Shown here one piece after another: positions 1-11,114 of a DNA stretch of 64,000 nucleotides. The notes under the pieces are model-generated. The model made no database searches, was not told where the DNA came from, and saw only the letters and a program-made list of their open reading frames with translations. Source of the stretch: Rhinopithecus roxellana (lineage: Eukaryota > Chordata > Mammalia > Primates > Cercopithecidae); contig NC_044554.1 in the NCBI RefSeq assembly GCF_007565055.1, positions 58,216,176 through 58,280,175 of the forward strand, read 5' to 3'. The translations under genes were made by a program, and so were the position numbers. The first letter of the stretch is position 1, and every line of letters begins with the position of its first letter.

Positions 1-560
1 TCCCGACAGTACCAAGGCATTTTTGGCGGGAGGCAGGATGAGGCCACAACTCTAGGCTGCCGAGTTCCTTCCCGCACTCACTCCTGGCCACCAGGGTGTG
101 GGGAGGCGCTCATTTTCCGGGGCGCGCTCGCTTGCCGCACGGGGCGCCCCGCCTTCCTTCTGCCTACCTCACCGTCCCGTTGGGGCCAGCACCTAGATCC
201 TGGCCGAGTCCTCTGGTCAGGCCAGTCGTCTGCAATATCTCGGGATCTAGCGGAGAACCCAGGGTCCAGCCGCTAGAGGGTACGCTACTACTGGAGATCC
301 GCAGCCCCAGCCACGCCCCCGACTCTCGTCACCAGGCAACGGGTCCGCCCTCGCGATACTTCGACCAGCTCTCGGAGATCACCTACAACCAGTGCGGAGG
401 AAAGGAGCCTTCGCAGGTTTTGGCCCCAGGAAGTCGGAGCCCAGAGCATGCTGGGAACTTGGGGTGGGCAGCAGGGCGGTCAGAGAGGACGTCTGGGAGT
501 CTGTCGGAAGAATTTAGGAGCGTGGAAGGCCAGACAGCTAATAATTCCTAGTCGAAGTCT
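1..560. promoter_or_regulatory. CpG island, probable promoter of the next gene
   Basis: This is the only extended CpG-dense stretch in the window, with CG dinucleotides spread through about 1-560, most densely around 115-360; the rest of the window is strongly CpG-poor outside young repeats. Unmethylated islands of this kind usually mark promoters. In primates I recall AGBL3 as the next gene after CALD1 in the same direction, which would place its start here, reading leftward out of the window. That assignment is synteny inference only: I saw no first exon, no clear splice donor and no start codon. An open frame at 96-551 (+) looks like a by-product of high GC. Confidence 0.55.
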
Positions 561-1665
561 GCACTTCGACTGTTGCCTTAGAGGAGGCATGCTGGTTAGG
601 ACTGCACTTTGGAGCCCACCTGACTTTTAACAGTGTGACAATGGACAAATTAATTACCTGGACTGTACTTGAAACTACTCCTTGGAGATATTAGAATGTT
701 AAAAAGTACGTTCTTAAAAAGTACTTTCGTCTTGATTTTTATACAGACTGAGTTCCATTCTACACAGTTGTGTGATTCTCTTTATTCGATTCTGGAAAAT
801 GAGACTTTTCTCCTTAAATACTAAATGGAGAGTCATAGATGAACTAGGGTGAATTCTCAAAAATTATCAGCTCAGAGATTCTTTATAGCAATCGTCAGCT
901 AGCGTGTTTAACACTGTTTTCCTGATCACTGCAAATCACTATATGTAGTCTCATTTAATTAACAGATGTTATTCATGAACATCCCATATTGATTTTTTCC
1001 CTCATTTTTAGCTCTACTGGGTAATGTAATCTATTTGGAATAGTTTTCCAAGTACAGCTGAAAAAAAGCCTAGATTTTGGTGATATAAGAATGTAAATAA
1101 ACACTTTTCACAAAGCATTATATGCCATGAGATTTGTGATAATGTAGAAATGGAGATAATGAATGGCAGCAAATTTGAAAGTAGAATAAAGGGCAAAGCA
1201 CTATGGGTTAAGCATGGAAATGGGTTAATATAATTTCTTTGTATTTTGTAAGTTTCTGAAAATAAGGGTTTTGAGGTCAGCAGTTTAAAAGTCTGAACCT
1301 TCCAGATTAGACCTTGGCCAGAGAATATTAATAGAGTGTATCTTAGATCAACCTCTTGAAAAGTCGCTCTTATAGTTGAACCTTGTTTTATGCCATACAT
1401 AAGTCACTAAAAGTGACATGCACAGAGAAATCTTTATATATGTAATCTGTTTTTCTGTTGGGTTTTAGTCATGGCTGTAAGCCATAGGATGTCAACTGCA
1501 CAAGGTAAAACTGAGAAATGATCTAACCAGGTTATACAAGAAATTAATGGCAGAGCTGAGAGACTTAAGTTTCATGATTTTTAGTCGAAATAGTTATATT
1601 ATCACATATGAAGTAATCCATGGGGAGAAAAATGGTCTTAGTGCATAATTTTAAAACTTTAGGAG
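561..1665. other. Intergenic sequence, nothing recognised
   Basis: AT-rich single-copy-looking sequence between the CpG island and the first Alu. A minus-strand open frame at 1014-1400 shows no recognisable domain or coding pattern. Confidence 0.4.
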
Positions 1666-1964
1666 TTTTTTTTTTTTTTTTTTTTTTTTGAGACAGAATC
1701 TCACTTTTTCTGTTGCCCAGGCTGGAGTGCTGTGGTGCGATCTCAGCTCATTGCAACCTCTGCTTTCGGGATTCAGGTGATTCTCATGCCTCCCGACTAG
1801 CTGGGACTACAGGCACACACCACCACTCATTTTTGCATTTTTTAGTAGAGACATGGTTTCACCATGTTGGCCAGGCTGGTCTCGAATTCCTGGTGTCAAA
1901 GTGATCTGCCTACCTCAGCCTCCCAAAGTACTGGGATTACAGGCATGAGTCACCGTGCCTGGCC
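1666..1964 (-). repeat. Alu SINE, full length
   Basis: The T-run at the left followed by the reverse-complement Alu body, ending in the 'ggcc' that is the Alu 5' end, gives a minus-oriented element. Flanks 'aaaactttaggag' and 'aaaaacttaggaa' are a probable degraded target-site duplication. Confidence 0.9.
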
Positions 1965-2023
1965 AAAAACTTAGGAATTTGGCAAAACTTTGAAAATGAT
2001 ATTCATTCATTATTTTATTAGCA

Positions 2024-2137
2024 ATTTTTTTTTCTTTTTAAAGACAGCTCTGTCACCCAGGTTGGAGTGTAGGGGCACAATCATAGCTCACTGCAGGCTG
2101 AAACTACTGGTCCCAAAGGATCCTCATGCCTTGGTGT
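2024..2137 (-). repeat. Alu fragment with an internal deletion
   Basis: A minus-oriented Alu 3' part in which the usual bases between 'agacag' and 'ctctgtc' are missing. The same deleted form recurs at 2863-2904. Confidence 0.75.
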
Positions 2138-2139
2138 AA

Positions 2140-2506
2140 CAAATTTACAGGATGGTTGCTGCCTACTAGGGACAGTTCACTACTGCAAGGAAAAAAACCA
2201 GACATTTATTGTGGAGGTTACGTTCTGGTGGGAGTAAACAAATAAACCAATGATGATAATAAAAATGATATCACTCAGACGATAACTGCTATGAAGAGAA
2301 ATCAAGTAGGGGAAAAAAAGAGAATGGGGGTGCTGCGGGTGGGGGGCCTTGCTAGGGTTGCTCTTTTAGATGGAATGGCCAGGGAAGGCCTCTCTGGCCA
2401 GGGAGTATTTGAGCAGAGGGATGAACCACAGGATGTCTTACGGGGAGACTCTGCCAGGCAGGGTAAGCAGCAAGTACATAGACCGAGAAGTCTGTGTTGT
2501 GAACTA
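2140..2506. repeat. Ancient interspersed repeat, family uncertain
   Basis: Phrases such as 'acgttctggtgggagtaaac' and 'ggaaggcctctctggccagg' match a very common old mammalian repeat, of L2 or similar type. The same family seems present near 22670-23290, 34500-34880 and 41760-41860. I do not name the family with certainty. Confidence 0.45.
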
Positions 2507-2998
2507 CAGTTGAGCCTTGAACAACTCAGGGGTTAGAGGTATCATCCTCTACATAGCTGAAAATCTGCGTATAACTTTTGACTTCCCAGAAACTTAACTA
2601 CTGAGAGCCTACTGTTGACTGGAACCCTTACTGATGACATAAACAGTCGATTAGCACATATTTTGTATGTTATATGTATTATGTATTGTATTCTTACAAT
2701 AAAGTAAGGTGAAATGTTATTAAGAAAGTTATAAGGAAGAGAAAGTATATTTGCTATTCATTACATGTAAGTCATCATAATGGTCTTCATCCTTGTCTTC
2801 ACATTGAGTAGGCTGAGGAAGAGGAGGAAGAAGAGGAAGAGGAGGGGTTATTAACGTTTTTCTTTCTTTTTAAAGACAGCTCTGTCACCCAGGTTGGAGT
2901 GTAGTGGAGTTGCTGTCTCAGGGGTGGCAGAGGTGGAAGAAAGTCCCTGTATACTTGGACCCACATAGTTCAAATTCGTGTTTTTCAGGGATCAGCTG
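2507..2998. mobile_element. Tigger-type (pogo/mariner) non-autonomous DNA transposon
   Basis: The left end 'cagttgagccttgaacaac' matches the reverse complement of the right end, 'cagctgatccctgaaaaac', as terminal inverted repeats. Both ends are flanked by TA (2505-2506 and 2999-3000), the duplication made by this superfamily. No transposase frame is present. An Alu scrap interrupts it at about 2856-2908. Confidence 0.75.
2863..2904 (-). repeat. Alu scrap inside the Tigger element
   Basis: A T-rich tract and about 40 bases of Alu 3' end, in minus orientation, sit between Tigger sequence on both sides. These 42 bases are identical to 2031-2072. Confidence 0.75.
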
Positions 2999-3000
2999 TA

Positions 3001-4687
3001 TGCTAAGCAGTACTATTTAGCGGAAGCTTAGCTGGAATCAGTATCATTTTAAGGTAAGAGACTTCACAGGGATTTTTTACTTGCCCAAGTAAAATTGAAA
3101 TGGTTTTCTTAAGCATCTGCTTTTTTTTTTTTTTTAAATTCTTTCTTTTTCACTTACTCTCCTATTCAAGACAGTAATATGTACTGGAAATGAAATCATT
3201 TGTCTTTAAGTTAATGTGGAAGTAAGGCCTAGAATAAACTTCTACCAAGGACTTTGTCTGAATTTTTGTTCCCCTTCCCTGTGATCTCACCAAAGACAGT
3301 TACTGGACATGCTCCTTCTATTGCCAGCTTCTGCCTTTTGGGAAGGCAGCTTTACCCTTGTGGCAACTTTTTCTCCTCTTTTTTTTTTTTTTTTTTTTTT
3401 TTGAGTTTGATCTAAGACTGCAGTCTAAAAGGCAATATAATAAAAAATAAGGTAAGAAAAGAGGAAAAGACAACCAAAACTCTTAAGTGCCAACTGTGCC
3501 AAAAAGCACAATTACTTGTGTGGGAATCGGGAAGAAAGTTCTTTTTAGCAGGATGGCCAAAGGTAAGTTGTGTTAGGAGTATAATTTTGTGTAACTATAT
3601 CATTTTGATCAGAATCAAAATAGAGTCACGAAAGTTAAGAAAACTCTGACAAACAGAGCTGGGGAAGGCCATGAAAGAAGAGTCTTCACATTTGTGTGCT
3701 TGATAATGAAAAAGACTCCATAACAACCACAACCTTACACGAGGGCCATCACAACCTTACAGAAAAGATAATTCTACAAGGACATCTGCTCAGCAACTGC
3801 CTGGCTAACCTCAGGCTGGCATCACTCTTGTTATTGATATTTGTGGCTAAGGATAATCATTTTAAAAACCAGTATGTAATCTTCCTCTTGTTTTCTTTTA
3901 AAAATCTTTATCTTCCTTTACCTCCCTGACTAGACACATAGTTTACTATGACATGCATATTCCGATTTGCAATGTTCCATTCCCAACTAAACGTCTTTTA
4001 GAGAGCCTGTCTCTGTTATTTAGGTTGACAATTGAGACGGGCTTAAATGAATATATGAAGTGACTGGGGCAATCAGTTACTTATGACATCATAGAACTCA
4101 GTAGTCTATGACCTTAGAGGTCTTGTAATTCGACTGAGGGAGCCATAGTAGGGCCTGGGAAGCCTGGGATAGTCTAGTAATTGTCTTGGCCTTCTTCATA
4201 CTCTCTGGGTCTAGGATGACCTAGTACAGGGCCAAACCTCTTAAACTGTTTCCAAGCTCAAATCTTGAGATCTGTCTCAGCCAGTCAACTAACCAACACT
4301 CAGCTCAAGCGTCATTCACTTGATGGTGTCTTTTCTAGTTACTCCGTCATCGGCAGAATTAATTGTCTGTATTTGGGGGCTACAGTGAAGCTATCATTGC
4401 CCTTAGTATTTGGAAATGAGTTAGTAAGAATGCCCCCTTCCTGCTCAACCGATAATAGATAGGATAAATCATCTCAAAAGAGAACGAATGTTTCCCAGAC
4501 TCTGAGTGAAATCTCATGACAAAAAACATGAAATTGTCTTTTCCTCCCACCGAAATCTGCCCTAACTGTGCAATGGTGAAATTCCCTTTCCAGCTCAGGG
4601 CATGTTGGCTAGAGTTGGTAACTTTTCAGCTACTAAAACAGTATCATTTTGATATTTGAGATTTGCTTCTGTTATTTGGCATTCAAT
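3001..4687. other. Intergenic sequence with poly-T tracts
   Basis: No gene recognised. Poly-T tracts lie at about 3121-3135 and 3380-3402. Short open frames at 3696-3929 and 4265-4462 have no recognisable features. Confidence 0.4.
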
Positions 4688-5793
4688 TTGGCATTAAGAA
4701 GTTCATTTTTTTTTTTTATTATACTTTAAGTTCTAGGGTACATGTGCACAACGTGCAGGTTTGTTATACATGTATACATGTGCCATGTTGGTGTGCTGCA
4801 CCCATTAACTCATCATTTACAATAGGTATTTCTCTTAATGCCATCCCTCCCCTCTTCCCCCACCTCCCTATAGGCCCCAGTGTTTGATATTCTTCACCCA
4901 GTGTCCAAGTGTTCTCATTGTTCAGTTCCCACCTATGAGTGAAAACATGCAGTGTTTGGTTTTCTGTTCTTGCGATAGTTTGCTCAGAATGATGGTTTCC
5001 AGCTTCATCCATGTCCCTACAAAGGACATGAACTCATTCTTTTTTATGGCTGCATAGTATTCCATGGTGTACGTGTGCCACATTTTCTTAATCCAGTCTA
5101 TCATTGACGGACATTTGGGTTGATTCCAAGTCTTTGCTATTGTGAATATTGCTGCAATAAACATACGTGTGCATGTGTTTTTATAGTAGCATGATTTATA
5201 ACCCTTGGGTATATACCCAGTAAGAGGACAGCTGGGTCAAATGGTATTTCTAGTTCTAGATCCTTGAGGAATCGCCACACTTTCTTCAACAATGGTCGAA
5301 CTAGTTTACAGTCCCACCAACAGTGTAAAAATGTTCCTATTTCTCCACATCCTCTCCAGCACCTGTTGTTTCCTGACTTTTTAGTGATCGCCATTCTGAC
5401 TGGTGTGAGATGGTATCTCATTGTGGTTTTGATTTGCATTTCTCTAATGACCAGTGATGATGAGCATTTTTTCATGTGTCTGTTGGCTGCATAAATGTCT
5501 TCTTTTGAGAAGTGTCTCTTCATATCCTTCACCCGCTTTTTGATGGGATTGATTTTTTCTTATAAATTTGTTTAAGTTCTTTGTAGATTATGGTTATTAG
5601 CCCTTTGTCAGATGGGTAGATGGCAAAAATTTTCTCCTGTTCCGTAGGTTGCCGGTTCACTCTGATGGTGGGTTTTTTTTTTTTTTTTTTTTGCTTTGCA
5701 GGAGCTCTTTAGATCCCATTTGTCTAGTTTGGCTTTTGTTGCCATTGCTTTTGGTGTTTTAGTCATGAAGTCCTTGCTCATGCCTATGTCCTG
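4688..5793 (-). mobile_element. 5'-truncated L1, ORF2 C-terminus and 3' UTR
   Basis: Minus-oriented L1. From right to left it carries the end of ORF2 in several broken frames (5137-5532, then 4922-5164 with 'EYYAAIKKNEFMSFVGTWMK'), then the L1 3' UTR and an A-tail, seen as the T-run at 4688-4698. About 1.1 kb remains, so it is non-functional. Confidence 0.85.
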
Positions 5794-5794
5794 A

Positions 5795-6000
5795 ATGACT
5801 CAGGAGCCAACTGCCTCGGGTAAATATTCTGCCATTTAGCCGTATGACTGTGGGCAAGTTTTTAAATTCTCTTTGATTCAATTTGTTTGCCTGTCAAGGG
5901 GGGACAGTACAGTAGTGCCTGTCTTGTAGGGTTGTGAGGATTGGGTGAGTAACATGTAAGTTCTAAGCACTTACACGTTACATCAGGGAGCAGGTTAGAG
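5795..6000 (+). repeat. MIR SINE
   Basis: Shows the MIR core in order: 'gactgtgggcaagttttta', 'ctcaatttgtttgcctgtca'-like text, then 'tagggttgtgaggattgggt'. Diverged, as expected for this ancient family. Confidence 0.65.
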
Positions 6001-6142
6001 CCACCATTCTCCTCAAGACACGGGTAAGTGGTTTTTAAAGTGTGGTCTGTGAGACCCTAGTTGAGAAACCCTAGTGAACTTGACAGCTAATTTCTGTAAT
6101 TTGGAAAAACCTCAAAGCACCCGTGTTACTAATATTGGCAGG

Positions 6143-6592
6143 TGTGATGGTTAATACTGAATGTCAACTTGATTGGATTGATGGATACAAACTATTGATC
6201 CTGGGTATATCTGTGAGGGTGTTGCTAAAAGAAATTAGCATTTGAGTCAGTGGTCTGGGAAAGGCAGACCCACCCTTAATATCTGGGTGGGGACAATCTA
6301 ATCAGCTGCCAGCATGGCAAAAATATAAGCAGGCAGAAAAATGTGAAAAGAGAGACTGGCCTAGACTCCCAGCCTACATCTTTCTTCCACGCTGGATGCT
6401 TCCTGCCCTCAAGCATCGGACTCCAAGTTCGTCAGTTTTGGAACTCAGACTGGCTCTCCTTGCTGCTCAGCCTGCAGATGGCCTATTGTGGGACCTTGTG
6501 ATCATGTGAATTAATACTTAATAAACTCCCCTTTATAGATTTTATATAAACTATTCCATTAGTCTGTCCCTCTAGAGAACCCTAATATAGCA
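6143..6592 (+). repeat. LTR-like interspersed repeat (solo LTR candidate)
   Basis: A roughly 450-bp element beginning 'tgtgatggttaatactga', with an AATAAA-type signal ('ttaataaactcc') near its right end, closing on 'gagaaccctaata'. 'gcagg' at 6138-6142 and 6590-6594 may be the target duplication. I recognise it as a common primate repeat but cannot name the family; no coding sequence is present. Confidence 0.5.
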
Positions 6593-6909
6593 GGAACTAG
6601 ACATACATAAGATAGCATTTCATTATTCTAATAAAAGCATGTTAGAATGAAAGAGTGATAGGTAAGGTTGAAAACTGGTTAAGAAACTAATCTTGTGTTC
6701 TGTAGGATTGTGGTACTTTTGCATAATTTTTAGTATATTCAGTAAGAGAAGATTGAATTAAGGTTCCTTATCCAGGTAGAAATGACCCATTGGGCCTTCC
6801 AAAATCTATTTTAATGAAACATTTTTTGGAAATCCTATTTCGAGATAGTAAAAGCCATCACTACTAAGAGCATGTCATGGCAAAACTCTGCTATTAAATC
6901 TGCATTGGA

Positions 6910-7221
6910 GGCCAGGTGTGATGGCTCACGCCTGTAATCCCAGCACTTTGGGAAGCTGAGGCAGGCAGATCACTTGAGGTCAGGAGTTCAAGACCAGCCT
7001 GGCCAACATGGTGAAACCCCATCTCTGCTAAAAATACAAAATTTAGCTGGGTGTGGTGGCACGCACCTGTAGTCCAAGCTACTCGGGAGGCTGAGGCAGG
7101 AGAATGGCTTGAACCTGGGAGGCAGAGGTTGCAGTGCAGGGAGCTGAGATGGTGCCACTGCACTCCAGCCTGGGCAACAGAGCAAGGCTCCATCTCAAAA
7201 CAACAACAACAACAACAACAA
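6910..7221 (+). repeat. Alu SINE with (CAA)n tail
   Basis: Full-length plus-oriented Alu starting 'ggccaggtgtgatgg'. The A-tail has become a CAA microsatellite at 7198-7221. Confidence 0.9.
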
Positions 7222-7224
7222 CCG

Positions 7225-7969
7225 GCATTAGAGTGATGTAAGAAGCCAGTGTTCTTTACGGAGCTGAGATTCAGGGCTGAGTTGATACATGAACTATGAA
7301 TTTAGTAATACAAAATGTCACAAAACTAATCTCTTATAACTCTAGAAACTTTACAGAAATCGACAGCAGCACATCTAGCAAAGTTTATAAACTGAGTTGC
7401 TCATGAAATCATCTTATCGCTTACCAAGCACTGTTAATGTGTAGGGTACTAGATGTACTTCTGGGGGTATAAAAAATGTTCAGGCAAATATTTTTCTTCT
7501 TTGATTACCCCAGACTGATGTATTCTCTCTTCCCTCTAAATGTTGACAAGTATATACTGCATAATTCTTTGACAGTTATGTGCTAGAGCCTTGTGATACT
7601 TTATCTCTTAAATTCTTGAATTGTTACTCAGTATTTTGTAACTTTTCTCATCTTTACCACTGATCGTTTATTTCCTTGCGAGAATACTAGAATTGTTCCA
7701 CAGAGTGGAGGTAGGTGGCAATCTGTGTGAAGACCAGATAACTTTAAATTCACCTTAGTTTTAGGAGGCAGCTCTCTGAAGACCCAACCAAAGCTCGAAG
7801 TAGTTTACCTAGCCCTCATTCTTGGCAGTTAGCAGATTCTGACTTTTTTTCCTCTAGCCCAGTTATATTTCCAAAGATCTAGCTCAGCCTCTCAGCTGCC
7901 ACTTGTAGATCAGCATACGCTCTGAGGCAGAAGCAGCCCTGGCATGAACAAGAAAGAAAAAGTAATATA
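7225..7969. other. Intergenic sequence, nothing recognised
   Basis: No coding, RNA or clear repeat signal seen. Confidence 0.35.
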
Positions 7970-8860
7970 GTACAGGTGGCACATAGCTAGGATACTATTA
8001 AATACAAAGATATCAGTAATTACATTAAATATGAAAGGACTAAATATTCCCGTTGAAACTCAAAGATCATCAGATTGGATTAAAACCCAAACCATGTGAT
8101 TATTGTTAAAGACACGTATCTAAGACTAAAGGATATACATGAAATTTAAGGGATGGAAAAAATATGATGCAAGCCCTAGTCAAAAGAAAGCCACCGTAGT
8201 AGTTTTAAGAATAGAAAAAAAGGCCGGGCGCGGTGGCTCAAGCCTGTAATCCCAGCGCTTTGGGAGGCCGAGACGGGCGGATCACGAGGTCAGAAGATCG
8301 AGACCATCCTGGCTAACATGGTGAAACCCCGTCTCTACTAAAAAATACAAAAAACTAGCCGGGTGAGGTGGCGGGCGCCTGTAGTCCCAGCTACTCGGGA
8401 GGCTGAGGCAGGAGAATGGCGTAAACCCGGGAGGCGGAGCTTGCAGTGAGCTGAGATCCGGCCACTGCACTCCAGCCCGGGCGACAGAGCGAGACTCCGT
8501 CTCAAAAAAAAAAAAAAAAAAAAAAAAAAAGAATAGAAAAAAATAACTTTAAGGCAAAAGTCTTTGCACAAATAGATGGTCACTTCATAGTGATCTTTAG
8601 TTAAAGATTTAGAATCATTATGTCTTCCTAGTGAATTGAATATTTCACCTAAAAATAACCTTAAAATATGGAAAGCAAAATTAACAGAATTACAAGGAGA
8701 GATAGACAAATCCATAATCATAGTGGGAGATTTTTCACTTTCCTTTCTCAGTAACAGATAAGGAAAAAATCAGTAGGATATAGAATATTAGGACATGATT
8801 AATAGACTTGACATAAATAGTCACTGTACTAAAATCAAGACCTTGTTAGTTATCTGCTAA
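7970..8860 (+). mobile_element. Old L1M ORF2 fragment, split by AluY
   Basis: Text such as 'attaaatatgaaaggactaa', 'cagattggattaaaaccc' and, right of the Alu, 'tagacaaatccataatcata' matches plus-oriented L1 ORF2 endonuclease-region sequence in diverged form. The AluY at 8222-8530 interrupts it. All frames are broken. Confidence 0.7.
8222..8530 (+). repeat. AluY, cercopithecid subfamily
   Basis: Near-consensus full-length Alu with a 30-base A-tail and a target duplication ('aagaatagaaaaaa') on both sides. It carries the Old World monkey variants 'ctcaagcctgtaat', 'actagccgggtgaggtgg', 'ggcgtaaacccggg' and 'gatccggccactgcac'. Confidence 0.9.
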
Positions 8861-9546
8861 TGGCAATGGAAGAACACAAATTTAGGATTGAGATCTTTTT
8901 TTCTTATCCATTCTTCCACTTGGAGCATACATACAAGCAAAGGTAGGAGAAAACCTTTAATACAGACCTGTTTTGACATCACAGAAGACACTAGTATGTT
9001 TTCAAGCTCTTATCCTGAATATACATATTGTAAAATTAATTTCCATTCACCTCTAATCTTACCAGTTTGGTATTGGTATTACAGATTGTATTCTTTCCAC
9101 TGCTTAATTTTGCAAATTGATTTTGATAACAACTATATTGTTGTCTATACTTATCACACTTCTTCTTAGGACACAGAAATAAAAATACTGTTTTTTTTAT
9201 AGTAACTTAGTTAATGTGTCAATCTTGTAGGCAGGGTTGAGGGAGCTGTTCAGGAGCTTTGAACTCACAGTTTAAAACATTCATGAGAACTTCAAATTTC
9301 AGACCAATTAGTGCTACATAAATATGCAAAATTACCATGAAAAAATAACTTTGGATTCCCGTGTAATCACCAGTGCCTTGCAAGTAGCAAGTATTCTACA
9401 AATGAATGGTATATATTAAATGGGTGTTTCTATATAAGAGACACTACCTTTGAGAAAACAGTGCTGCCCATCTTAGGAGCCAGAGGGCTGGTATGTGACA
9501 ACATTGGCAATGAGAAGGAGGATGGAGGGACAATCGATAGTTACTT
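8861..9546. other. Intergenic sequence, nothing recognised
   Basis: A plus open frame at 8888-9169 has no recognisable domain. Confidence 0.35.
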
Positions 9547-10838
9547 TTTTTTGAGACAGGGTCTTACTTTGTCACCTAGGCTGGAGTACAGTGGTGCTAT
9601 CAGGGCTCACTGTGGCCTCGACCTCCTGGGCTCAAGCGATTCTCCTGCCTCAGGCTCCTGAGTATCTGGGACTACAGGTGTATGTCACCATGCCTGGCTT
9701 TTAAATTATTTTGTACAGAAAGGGGTCTTGCTATGTTGCCTGGGCTGGTCTTTGTGGGCGGCGAGCAACCCAGGTGCCAAGGCAAGACATCGAGGGCACG
9801 AGCTGTTCCAGTATAATAAAATATATAAAATAAGAAGTTATATTAGACATAGATCATAGATTTGATCATATATGAGTATCATTAATCATTAGTTCGTAGC
9901 AATTACTCTTTACTCCAATATTATAATAATCCTTGCTCTACAATTATAACCTAGAAAAAACCAGGCCATACAGAGATAGGAGTTGAGGAGACATAGTGAG
10001 AAGTGACCAGAAGGTAGGAGTGCGAGCCTTTTGTTATGCCTGGGCAGGGCCACCAGAGGGCTCCTTGGTCTAGCGGTAACGCTAGCGTCTGGGAAGATGC
10101 CCGTTGCCAAGCAGACCGTGGTCTGGCGGTAGCGTCAGTGTCAAGGAAAAACACCCGCTACTTAGCAGACTGGGAAAGGGAGTCTGCCTTTCGCTGGAGG
10201 AGTATAGAGAAGACTGTACTCCTCCACCTCTTGTGGAGGGTCTGACATCAGTCAGGCCCGCCCACAGTTATCCGGAGGCCTAACCATCTCCCTGTGATGC
10301 TGTGCTTCAGTGGTGATGCTCCTAGTCCACCTTCATGTTCCAATCTGTACACCTGGCTCTGCCTTTTAGATCACAGTAGCAAATTAGTGAAAGTTAAAAG
10401 TCTCCGATATGCAGAAATAATGGCGTAAGCTGTCTCTCTCTCTCTTCTTTCTTTCTCTCTGCCTCGGCTACCAGGCAGGGAAGGGCCCCCTGTCCAGTGG
10501 ACACGTGACCCATGTGACCTTACCTATCATTGGAGATGGCTCATATTCTTTACCTTGCCCCTTTATCTTGTGTCCAATAAATATCAGTGCAGCCTGGCAT
10601 TCGGGGCCACTACCGGTCTCCGCGTCTTGGTGGTAGTGGTCCCCCGGGCCCAGCTGTCTTTTTTTTTATCTCTTTGTCTTGTGTCTTTATTTCTACAATC
10701 TCTCATCTCCACACACGGGGAGAAAAACCCACTGACCCTGTGGGGCTGGACCCTACAGGCCTTGAACTCCCAGGTTCAAGCAATCCTCCTGCCTCCCAAA
10801 GTGCTGGGATTACAGGCGTAAGCCACTGTGCCTGACGA
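9547..10838 (-). repeat. Old Alu split by a solo LTR
   Basis: Diverged AluJ/S-like sequence in minus orientation occupies 9547-9752 and resumes at 10758-10838 ('cttgaactcccaggttcaag' onward). The parts are contiguous in Alu coordinates once the LTR is removed. Confidence 0.8.
9753..10757 (+). repeat. Solo LTR, ERVK/HML type (probably LTR13)
   Basis: A 1005-bp element starting TG ('tgtgggcggcgagc') and ending CA ('ggaccctaca'). It has a polyadenylation signal in 'ccaataaatatcag' and a GC-rich R/U5-like end. Flanks 'ggtctt' (9747-9752) and 'ggcctt' (10758-10763) form a 6-bp target duplication with one change, the size made by ERVK integrases. No retroviral genes are present, so it is the product of LTR-LTR recombination. 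The family name is from memory; the LTR structure is seen directly. Confidence 0.8.
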
Positions 10839-11089
10839 TAGTTTCTTTTAGGAAGGATTTGCAAAATTCCTCTTCAACCTTTTCCATACATGTTTGATCA
10901 GTTGTCAACATAAGACCAATTTTCTGTACTTTGTTAGATAATTTAAAAATATGAAAATGCTTTTCTTCTTTAAAGAGTGAAACCAAGACTCAACCTGAAA
11001 TATAGGTTTTACTGTGCCATAATCTTTGTTACAATAGACATACCTCTCAGTATCAATATTGTACATAAAAATAAGTAAGGCAAAGACAT
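10839..11089. other. CALD1 3' flank
   Basis: Short unique-looking sequence just past the distal polyadenylation site of CALD1; nothing else seen. Confidence 0.4.
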
Positions 11090-11108
11090 TTTGCAGGAAG
11101 GAATTCCA

Positions 11109-11114
11109 TTTATT
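11109..11114 (-). terminator. CALD1: Distal CALD1 polyadenylation signal
   Basis: AATAAA on the minus strand in 'ccacaataaatggaa', about 2.28 kb past the stop. Repeat-rich intergenic DNA starts soon after. Confidence 0.65.

Noticed and set aside
96..551. 151-codon plus-strand frame in the CpG island
   Set aside because: High GC removes stop codons by chance; no domain, splice or start context seen.
1014..1400. 128-codon minus-strand frame
   Set aside because: No recognisable protein features; AT-rich intergenic sequence.
6894..7236. Short frames rich in SHSPASASRVAGTTGA-like text here and at many other sites
   Set aside because: Typical translations of Alu elements, not genes.
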